Of a stretch of 17,204 bases of DNA, positions 7,361-12,649 are shown piece after piece (position 1 is the first letter of the stretch; each line of letters begins with the position of its first letter). The notes under the pieces were generated by a model. The model did no database searches and was not told where the DNA came from. It saw nothing but the letters and a program-made list of their open reading frames with translations. The translations under genes were made by a program, and so were the position numbers. This stretch comes from Candidatus Solibacter sp. (GTDB taxonomy: Bacteria; Acidobacteriota; Terriglobia; Bryobacterales; Bryobacteraceae), in contig JAPKZC010000935.1 in NCBI GenBank assembly GCA_026394025.1, positions 1 through 17,204 of the forward strand, read 5' to 3'.

Positions 7361-7660
7361 ATGGGCGAAGCTTTAGGAATGATCGAAACACGCGGCCTGA
7401 TAGCCATGATCGAGGCTGCCGACGCGATGGTGAAGGCTGCCAAGGTCAACCTGGTGGGCTGGGAAAAAATCGGTTCGGGTTACGTGACCGCCATGGTTCG
7501 CGGCGATGTGGCGGCGGTGCGTGCGGCCACCGATGCCGGCGCAGCTGCGGCGCGCCGCGTGGGCGAGTTGATCGCGGTGCACGTGATTCCCCGCCCCCAC
7601 GAGAGCCTGGAAGCCATCCTGCCCATCGGCAAGACGCAGGCACAAGGCGCCGGTAAGTAA
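7361..7660 (+). CDS. BMC-H hexameric microcompartment shell protein (PduA/EutM-like)
   Basis: A 99-residue single-BMC-domain protein that forms hexamers tiling the facets of a protein organelle. The sequence is very close to the canonical form: GMIETRGLIAMIEAADAMVKAA, then the pore-lining motif KIGSG, then VRGDVAAVRAATDAGAAAARRVGE, then VIPRPHESLEAILP. The pore residues match PduA-type shells that pass small polar metabolites. GGAG (7348-7351) lies 9 bases before the ATG. It is the only BMC-H gene visible, and no trimeric (BMC-T) gene is present, so facets would be built from this protein alone unless others are encoded elsewhere. Confidence 0.97.
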   Translation: MGEALGMIETRGLIAMIEAADAMVKAAKVNLVGWEKIGSGYVTAMVRGDVAAVRAATDAGAAAARRVGELIAVHVIPRPHESLEAILPIGKTQAQGAGK

Positions 7661-7677
7661 CCGGCGCGAGGAACCTC

Positions 7678-7944
7678 ATGATTCTCGCCCGCGTAGTGGG
7701 CACCGTGGTGGCCACGCGCAAAGACCCCCGACTCGAAGGTAAGAAGCTGCTCATCCTCAAGCCGGTCTCGCCGGATGGCAAGGACGAGAGCGGCTATGTG
7801 GTCAGCGTGGATACCGTAGGCTCGGGCGTCGGCGAGCGTGTGATTGCGGCCGCCGGAAGCAGCGCGCGCATGGCCGAAGGCTGCAAGGATGCTCCGGTGG
7901 ACAACGCCATCGTCGGCATTGTGGACGAAGTGCACCTGGATTAG
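7678..7944 (+). CDS. BMC-P pentameric vertex protein (EutN/CcmL family), copy 1
   Basis: An 88-residue pentamer-forming protein that caps the vertices of the microcompartment shell. It has the family opening MILARVVGTVVATRKDPRLEGKK, the central strand LLILKPV, the turn VDTVGSGVGERVI and the closing APVDNAIVGIVDEVHLD. Its length is typical (85-100). It begins 17 bases after the BMC-H stop, with CGAGGA (7667-7672) as ribosome binding site. Of the three vertex paralogues here it is the most canonical, and it ends 3 bases before copy 2. Confidence 0.96.
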   Translation: MILARVVGTVVATRKDPRLEGKKLLILKPVSPDGKDESGYVVSVDTVGSGVGERVIAAAGSSARMAEGCKDAPVDNAIVGIVDEVHLD

Positions 7945-7947
7945 CGC

Positions 7948-8286
7948 ATGTATTTCGGTCGTGTGGTGGGTTCCGTCTGGGCTACCGTCAAGCATCCTGG
8001 CATGACGGGGTGCCGCATGCTGGTGGTGCAGCCGCTGACGCCGGAATTACAGAATACGGGAAAGCAACTGATCTGCACGGACTGCACGGGGGCTGGAGCG
8101 GGCGAACTGGTGTACTGGGTGCGGGGTATCGAAGCCAGCTTCCCGTTTCGGCCTCTACAACTGCCGGTGGATACCACGGTGGTGGGTATTGTGGATGAAG
8201 TTCACGTTCAAAGGACAGCGGCGGCACCGGCCGAACCTGCGGCAAAGCAGCCGGCTCCGGTGCACCGCAAGTCGCGGAAGAGCTGA
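7948..8286 (+). CDS. BMC-P pentameric vertex protein (EutN/CcmL family), copy 2, with basic C-terminal tail
   Basis: A 112-residue EutN/CcmL paralogue, longer than usual. The fold residues are present: MYFGRVVGSVWATVKHPGM, LVVQPLTPE, then TGAGAGELVYWV, then LPVDTTVVGIVDEVHV. It is the most divergent of the three, with extra cysteines (CTDC) and an aromatic stretch (YWVRGIEASFPFRP) where others have a small-residue turn. After about residue 88 a disordered Ala/Pro/Lys tail follows (RTAAAPAEPAAKQP, then HRKSRKS), net positive. It could bind cargo, nucleic acid or another shell face; this is inference. It lies 3 bases after copy 1 and 3 bases before copy 3, so translation is likely coupled. Confidence 0.94.
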   Translation: MYFGRVVGSVWATVKHPGMTGCRMLVVQPLTPELQNTGKQLICTDCTGAGAGELVYWVRGIEASFPFRPLQLPVDTTVVGIVDEVHVQRTAAAPAEPAAKQPAPVHRKSRKS

Positions 8287-8289
8287 ACC

Positions 8290-8571
8290 ATGCTGATCGC
8301 GCGCGTCATCGGAGAACTGGTCGCCACCCAGAAGCACGCCAGCCATGAGGGCCGCAAGTTGTTGCTGGTTCAGCCTCTGAATCTGGACGGTACGGACCGC
8401 GGGGATGCCGTAGTGGCACTGGATGCGGTGGATGCCGGCGTGGGCGACAAGGTCCTGCTGGTCACGGAAGGTTATTGCGCCATGACCAGCGTGGGACGGC
8501 CGAACTCACCAATTGACATGGCGGTGATTGGCTTTATCGATCATATTGAACTGGTTCATGGGGTCGCCTGA
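8290..8571 (+). CDS. BMC-P pentameric vertex protein (EutN/CcmL family), copy 3
   Basis: A 93-residue vertex protein with MLIARVIGELVATQKHASHEGRK, LLLVQPLNLDG, the turn VDAGVGDKVLLV and PIDMAVIGFIDHIEL. It is the last gene of the operon. Its 3' 66 bases overlap the convergent membrane-protein gene on the other strand. Three BMC-P paralogues in a row are characteristic of Planctomycetes/Verrucomicrobia-type aldolase compartments, which supports that functional class. They may form mixed or alternative vertices. Confidence 0.95.
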   Translation: MLIARVIGELVATQKHASHEGRKLLLVQPLNLDGTDRGDAVVALDAVDAGVGDKVLLVTEGYCAMTSVGRPNSPIDMAVIGFIDHIELVHGVA

Positions 8572-9090
8572 GCGCTTGCGGCTCATTACGATGACGCCCA
8601 GAATCAAACCTAATCCAAACTTAAGCGCTTCCAGCGCGAGATAGGCGTTATGGAGCACCCAGAATCTGGCTCGCTCCTGGGCGGCAAGCTCGCTCGAAAT
8701 GTACTCCATGGTGCGGCCGGTATTTCCCAACTCGGGTGAGATCAAGACACGCTGGAGCAAGGTGAGGACCAGCATACTCAGCATCACCGCCAGGGAAAAC
8801 TTGCCTTCCATGGTGCCGAACAACAGGTAGCAGAAAAACAGCACCGCCAGGCCGATCTGCATGATCTCCCAGTTGCGGAACAGCCAGCGGTTTTGCTCCA
8901 TCACCGCGTGGCGCAGCACCATTCGGGTCACCGCCGGTCCCAAATCCTTGGTCTGCACGACGAATGCCGGGTTGGACTGATTCATGATGGCCTCCACGGT
9001 GCCGAAACTGCGGGCGCCGTACCAGGCCATCAGGATTCCGCCCCCGAGCCATACACCCAGAAGAAAGCATACGATGCGGCGGTAGTGCAT
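8506..9090 (-). CDS. DUF4149-like membrane protein
   Basis: A 194-residue predicted inner-membrane protein with four hydrophobic segments: RIVCFLLGVWLGGGILMAW near the N-terminus, then IGLAVLFFCYLLFG, then FSLAVMLSMLVLTLL, then ALKFGLGLILGVIVM. The motif ARFWVLHNAYLALEALK before the last helix resembles the FxxLHxxS signature of DUF4149/TMEM205-like proteins, whose function is unknown. The ATG at 9090 (MHYRRIV) was preferred over ATG 9180 because the extra 30 residues are not family-like and would run through the fliW promoter. TAGAAT (9099-9104 on the minus strand) lies 8 bases upstream, with no Shine-Dalgarno. The 3' end overlaps BMC-P copy 3 by 66 bases, tail to tail. No functional tie to the compartment is evident. 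Confidence 0.8.
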   Translation of the reverse strand: MHYRRIVCFLLGVWLGGGILMAWYGARSFGTVEAIMNQSNPAFVVQTKDLGPAVTRMVLRHAVMEQNRWLFRNWEIMQIGLAVLFFCYLLFGTMEGKFSLAVMLSMLVLTLLQRVLISPELGNTGRTMEYISSELAAQERARFWVLHNAYLALEALKFGLGLILGVIVMSRKRSGDPMNQFNMIDKANHRHVNW

Positions 9091-9152
9091 GACTTTTGAT
9101 TCTAGCGCACCCCCTCCACGCCGCATTGGCTCAAGTTTTTTTGGACTTGGCC

Positions 9153-9179
9153 TAAAGGTTTCCATAATTCCGCCGATCA
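9153..9179 (+). promoter_or_regulatory. Sigma-28 (FliA) promoter of the fliW-csrA transcription unit
   Basis: TAAAGGTT (9153-9160), 11 bases, then GCCGATCA (9172-9179). The enterobacterial FliA consensus is TAAAGTTT-N11-GCCGATAA, so each half matches 7 of 8 with exact spacing. Transcription would begin near 9186, just before the ribosome binding site GAGG (9191-9194) and the fliW ATG at 9199. An inverted repeat (GGC-t-CAAGT ... ACTTG-GCC, 9128-9152) sits immediately upstream and could be a regulator site. Confidence 0.85.
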
Positions 9180-9198
9180 CCCGTCAGTACGAGGTGGT

Positions 9199-9657
9199 AT
9201 GCCAGTATTGGAAACGAAGAACTTTGGAAAGATATCCTTCGAGCCGGAGTCGGAGCTCGAATTCCCGGGCGGGCTTCCGGGCTTTGACAGCCGCCGACGA
9301 TTTGTGGCGGTCACGTTCACGGAATCCGAGCCGCTCGTCTATCTGCAGAGCCTTGAAGACCCCGACCTGTGCTTCATCACGATGCCGATTCTGGCGGTCG
9401 ATCCGCGCTACAAACTCAAGGTGAGCGGCGCGGACCTGGACCAGTTGGGCCTGCCCCAGACGCATCCACCGCGCATCGGGGAAGACGTCTTGTGCCTGAC
9501 GGTGCTTTCGGTGTGTGAAACCGGGCCCACGGCCAACCTGCTGGCGCCCATTGTGGTCAACCTGCGCAATCGCAAGGCGGTGCAGGCGGTGGCGCCGGAA
9601 TCCAACTATTCTCACCAGTTCGCCTTGATGCCAGAAGAGGCATCCGTATGCTCGTGA
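9199..9657 (+). CDS. fliW: Flagellar assembly factor FliW
   Basis: A 152-residue cytoplasmic protein that binds both flagellin and CsrA. When flagellin is exported, freed FliW binds CsrA and relieves repression of flagellin translation. Family features are the early FPGGLPGF motif (about 23-30), VYLQSLEDPDLCFITM (about 47-62), the D-P-x-Y element VDPRY and the late segment NLLAPIVVNLRNRKAVQ before the end. The ribosome binding site GAGG (9191-9194) is 4 bases before the ATG. Its last 10 bases overlap the csrA start, so the two are translationally coupled and likely made in a fixed ratio. Adjacency to csrA and two flagellins strongly supports the call. Confidence 0.97.
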   Translation: MPVLETKNFGKISFEPESELEFPGGLPGFDSRRRFVAVTFTESEPLVYLQSLEDPDLCFITMPILAVDPRYKLKVSGADLDQLGLPQTHPPRIGEDVLCLTVLSVCETGPTANLLAPIVVNLRNRKAVQAVAPESNYSHQFALMPEEASVCS

Positions 9658-9878
9658 TGTCGCGCCGCCAGGGCGAGACCATTCTGATCGGCGACGATAT
9701 TGAGATTGTGATAGCCCACATCGGGCGCTCGCGCGTGAAGGTGGGAATCCGGGCGCCCCGCGAGACCCCGGTCATCGCTTGCGAAGTTAGGCTCATCCGC
9801 GACGAAAATCTGAGGGCGGCAGGCGCCACCGCATCCGGTCTATCGAGTCTCATGGCGCGGCTCCGCCCTCCGGGCTAG
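9648..9878 (+). CDS. csrA: Carbon storage regulator CsrA (translational regulator)
   Basis: A 76-residue RNA-binding dimer that blocks translation by binding GGA motifs, usually in hairpin loops over ribosome binding sites. The core is clear: MLVMSRRQGETILIGDDIEI, then RSRVKVGIRAPRE. R6 and R7, which contribute to RNA binding, are present. The fifth strand, however, reads TPVIACEV (40-47), so positions 43-44 are Ile-Ala. The E. coli and B. subtilis proteins have His-Arg there, and R44 is a main RNA contact. The tail (RDENLRAAGATASGL...) is longer than in E. coli CsrA, as in FliW-controlled versions. AGAGG (9636-9640) is 7 bases before the start. It overlaps fliW by 10 bases. The likely target is the flagellin leader at 12611-12649. 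Confidence 0.96.
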   Translation: MLVMSRRQGETILIGDDIEIVIAHIGRSRVKVGIRAPRETPVIACEVRLIRDENLRAAGATASGLSSLMARLRPPG

Positions 9879-10067
9879 CTATCCAGGACAGGCCACCTGG
9901 CCTCTCAGGTTTCTTCACCGCTTGCCCACGCGCGAAGCCCCAGTCTTAGCCGCGACGGTGCGGGAGCGGTTGCCTGGAACCGTGTACTCCGCAGCCCGCG
10001 ACGGTTTAGCAGAAATTGATCGGTAGGCCTCTAACACGAGGCGGGAAAGGATCTCTCCCAGGCCAGC
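9879..10067 (+). other. Spacer between csrA and flagellin 1 with small repeats and a GGA-loop hairpin
   Basis: No convincing gene or sigma-28 promoter is seen here. AGGCC-acct-GGCCT (9890-9903) is a weak hairpin 11 bases after csrA. CGCGACGGT occurs twice as a direct repeat (9951-9959 and 9997-10005). GGGA (10043-10046) pairs with TCCC (10056-10059) around a loop containing AGGA, resembling the CsrA-target hairpin of the second flagellin. No ATG follows it at normal spacing. Flagellin 1 may depend on read-through from the promoter at 9153. Confidence 0.4.
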
Positions 10068-12335
10068 GTGATTCAGCGCCTCACCTCCGGATATCGCATC
10101 GGGCGTGCCGGTGACGACACGGCCGGTCTGGCGATTGCCAACCGGTTCCGCACGGACAGCAGCGAGTTGATTCAGGGGGTGCGCAATCTCAACGATGGCA
10201 TCAGCAGGCTGCAAATCATCGATGGCGGTGTCGGCAACATATCCAAGATTCTGGACCGGCTGAAGGTCCTCGCCAGCCAGTCGGCCACGGACACATTCAG
10301 TGGCGACCGCAACACCCTGAACTCCGAGTTCCAGACGTTACTTGCCGAAATCGACCGCCAGGCTGAATCGATCGGTCTCAACTCCAATGGCGAATTCGCG
10401 CAGCTTCTCTCGGTCTTTGTGGGCGGCAGCGGAGGAGCGTCCGGCGTGACTGTGAATGTCGATTTGCGAGCCTCGGCGGTGGATGCGCGGGGCTTGGGCC
10501 TGGGGGGCGCCAAGGGCATGCAGGCAGTGGCCGGCGGTGCCGACATCGGCCCCACCTCCCTGGACCATACCGTGGCCCAGATTGTGCTCGATCCGGGCAA
10601 CACCACCGCAACTCCGGGCTACACCGATTTTTGTTTTTCCGGTCCGGGCTTTTCCGATGGCAACCGGGTTGAGGTTTCGGTCAACTTGCAGGGCGTTACC
10701 TCGCTCGCCGGCCTGGCTGCCGCCATCAATTCCGCCATCCAGATCGCCGCCAGCGGCGCCACGCCGGCCGCCGCGGCTTTCGCCCAGGCCGGCATTGTGG
10801 CGTCGGCCTACAACGGCCGGCAACTGGCGTTCACTTCGGCCAACACTCCATTCCAGGTGGAGGCGGGTGATGTCATGGCCAATGCCCTCATGGGCCATCT
10901 GAATGGCGCCGCCGGCGCCGCTCTCGCCACCACCGTGGCGGGCGTCGCTACGGCCGCCGGCGGCGCCGTGTTCGTCCCCACCAACGTCACTGTCAGGATT
11001 ACCGGGGGCAGCCTGCCTGCTCCGGTGGATATCACGCTGAATCCGGCTTCCATCACCACCGCGCTGGCCATTACCGACCTTGCCGCGCTGGTCAACACCC
11101 CCGCCCAATTGAACGCCGCCGGAATCTCCGTCAGCGGCGCGCCCGGGGGGCCGCTCACCTTCACCAACGCGCGCGGCGAAAAATTCAGCGTGCAGGCCAC
11201 CGGCGATGCCGCCGACGCCCTCGGGTTGGGTTCGTTTTTGGCCGGTGCCGGTGGCGCCGTGGACTACACCAGCATTTCCGGAACCGCCTACGACAATACG
11301 CTTTCGACGGGCATCGCGCACCTGGAGTTCTCCTTCAATGGCGGACCCTCCATTGCCATTCCCGGCATCGACTTGGCGGGCGGCGATGCCGTGTTTCCCG
11401 GTTCCCGTTCCGGAGCCAATCTCCAACAAACGCTTAACGACGCATTTGCCGCCAATCCGGCTTTGCAGGCCGCCGGCCTGGTGGCCACGTTCACTGGCGC
11501 CAACCTCACCATCGCCTCCAGCAACAATACCTTTTTCCGCATCAACCCAGGGACCAGCGGCGCGTTCGCAGACCTTGGTTTTGGCACCAGCGGCGCGGCG
11601 TTCACCACGCCCTTGACCGTGGCGCAGGCAGCCAGCACCACCATCGAGCCCACCGGCACGACAGCCGTTTCTTCCCTGAGTTTCACCGCTCTCTCCTACG
11701 GGAGCGAAAGTCAGACCATTACCGTTTCGGCCACCGATATCGCCGGCATCCTGCAAACCGTAATCGTCACGCTGCGCAATAACGATCAGGGCCGGAACGG
11801 CCGCGGCATTGACGAGGCCATCGCGGACATCAATGCCAAACTCCTGCTGGGTGGCTCCACCCTGCAACAGATCGTGGCCGTAAAAGAGAACGTCGGCGGT
11901 GAGGAACGGATCGCCTTCCTGAGCAGCCTGCGTTCATTCCATGTGACCGTGGGCGATTCGGCCAATGGCAACGGACTGAATGCCGGGGTGGCGGCTTCCG
12001 AAGCCTCCTTCGCGGTTCTCTCCCAGGTCAGCACGTCGGTTGCCGACAAAGATGCCGCCCTGCTGGCGCTGACCGCCGTCACCGGCGCCGTCAGTGCGCT
12101 CGGAGCCGTCCAAGCCGTGGTCGGCAAGGCCGAGAACCAGTTAAGTTATGCGATCGACCTGTCACAGTCCCAGGTCACCAATCTCTTGTCGGCCGATTCG
12201 CGCATCCGCGATACTGACGTGGCTGCCGAAGCGGCCAATCTCACCAAATCCCAGATACTGGTGCAGGCTTCCGTAGCCGCCATGGCGCAGGCCAACTCCG
12301 CCGCCCAGACCGTTCTTGCCCTGCTGAAAGGTTAG
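10068..12335 (+). CDS. Large flagellin paralogue 1, lacking the normal N-terminus
   Basis: A flagellin of 755 residues from a GTG, the only start-like codon after the in-frame stop at 10032. It begins at IQRLTSGYRIGRAGDDTAG, which aligns to residue 28 of the neighbouring flagellin, so about 26 residues of the terminal D0 helix, including the usual SIQTN segment, are absent. The conserved D1 region (GVRNLNDGISRLQIIDGG ... LNSEFQTLLAEIDRQAESIGLN) and the full C-terminal domain (RIRDTDVAAEAANLTKSQ, ending QTVLALLKG) are intact. The large middle region (about 110-660) is Ala/Gly/Thr-rich; about 184-279 resembles the same part of flagellin 2. Flagellins export through and polymerise by their N- and C-terminal helices, so this protein may be non-functional, a minor subunit or a degraded copy. 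No Shine-Dalgarno sits at proper distance from the GTG. Confidence 0.85.
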   Translation: MIQRLTSGYRIGRAGDDTAGLAIANRFRTDSSELIQGVRNLNDGISRLQIIDGGVGNISKILDRLKVLASQSATDTFSGDRNTLNSEFQTLLAEIDRQAESIGLNSNGEFAQLLSVFVGGSGGASGVTVNVDLRASAVDARGLGLGGAKGMQAVAGGADIGPTSLDHTVAQIVLDPGNTTATPGYTDFCFSGPGFSDGNRVEVSVNLQGVTSLAGLAAAINSAIQIAASGATPAAAAFAQAGIVASAYNGRQLAFTSANTPFQVEAGDVMANALMGHLNGAAGAALATTVAGVATAAGGAVFVPTNVTVRITGGSLPAPVDITLNPASITTALAITDLAALVNTPAQLNAAGISVSGAPGGPLTFTNARGEKFSVQATGDAADALGLGSFLAGAGGAVDYTSISGTAYDNTLSTGIAHLEFSFNGGPSIAIPGIDLAGGDAVFPGSRSGANLQQTLNDAFAANPALQAAGLVATFTGANLTIASSNNTFFRINPGTSGAFADLGFGTSGAAFTTPLTVAQAASTTIEPTGTTAVSSLSFTALSYGSESQTITVSATDIAGILQTVIVTLRNNDQGRNGRGIDEAIADINAKLLLGGSTLQQIVAVKENVGGEERIAFLSSLRSFHVTVGDSANGNGLNAGVAASEASFAVLSQVSTSVADKDAALLALTAVTGAVSALGAVQAVVGKAENQLSYAIDLSQSQVTNLLSADSRIRDTDVAAEAANLTKSQILVQASVAAMAQANSAAQTVLALLKG

Positions 12336-12593
12336 ATACGAAGCCGGAACCAAACGCCAAGAAGACTTCCACGCAGAGACGCCGAGATATGCGCAAAGAA
12401 AACCAAGGAAAGCAGTACATGAGAGCGCTCTGGGAACGAAGGTAATGGAGCCTGGGGACAACCTGGCGGTGTCGCGTGAACGGCAAGAAGACTCTTGCCT
12501 TGGTTTTCTCTGCGCTGAACGTGTTTCCCGTTTGGCCCCACCTCCCCGCACCTCAAAAGAATTTCACACGCCACTCATATTATTCCAGACCCG
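12336..12593. other. Gene-free spacer with long inverted repeat and terminator-like hairpin
   Basis: This spacer precedes flagellin 2 and carries no convincing gene. GCGCAAAGAAAACCAAGG (12391-12408) is repeated in inverted form at 12498-12515 with one mismatch, the arms being 89 bases apart. Within it GGCAAGA-agac-TCTTGCC (12482-12499) forms a 7-bp hairpin followed by TTGGTTTTCT, which is weakly terminator-like. The left arm with the preceding ACGCAGAGACGCCGAGA resembles a dispersed intergenic element I recall from many environmental genomes; this was not checked. Confidence 0.55.
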
Positions 12594-12601
12594 GCCGAAA
12601 A
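12594..12601 (+). promoter_or_regulatory. Tentative sigma-28 -10 element of flagellin 2
   Basis: GCCGAAAA matches 7 of 8 positions of the FliA -10 consensus GCCGATAA. The -35 at the correct spacing (TCATATTA, 12575-12582) matches only 4 of 8, so this is tentative. If it is used, transcription starts near 12608 and the leader is about 42 bases, exactly enclosing the two hairpins at 12611 and 12633. Confidence 0.35.
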
Positions 12602-12610
12602 GGGTGGTGT

Positions 12611-12649
12611 CCGGCAAGATGCCGGTACCAAATTTGAAAGGACTTCAAA
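12611..12649 (+). promoter_or_regulatory. Flagellin 2 leader: two hairpins, the second with the Shine-Dalgarno GGA in its loop (probable CsrA target)
   Basis: The first hairpin is CCGGC-aagat-GCCGG (12611-12625). The second is TTTGAA-aggac-TTCAAA (12633-12649, 6-bp stem, 5-base loop), ending directly against the ATG at 12650. Its loop holds AGGA, which is also the ribosome binding site at 7 bases from the start codon. CsrA is known to bind GGA presented in hairpin loops and to block ribosome access; in Bacillus it does so on the flagellin mRNA and FliW relieves it. With fliW and csrA just upstream, this is the expected target. Binding is inferred. Confidence 0.75.

Noticed and set aside
9915..10214. 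Minus-strand 99-codon frame across the csrA-flagellin spacer
   Set aside because: Half of it is antisense to the conserved flagellin D1 region; there is no ribosome binding site or similarity.
10338..11867. Long minus-strand open frame (509 codons) opposite flagellin 1
   Set aside because: It has Gly/Arg-rich low-complexity translation with no family features. It lies wholly antisense to a clear flagellin and is expected from GC-rich third positions.
12532..12549. Possible sigma-54 promoter (TTGGCCCC ... CGCA) before flagellin 2
   Set aside because: The distance between the GG and GC elements is 14 bases instead of 12, and the -12 half is poor.
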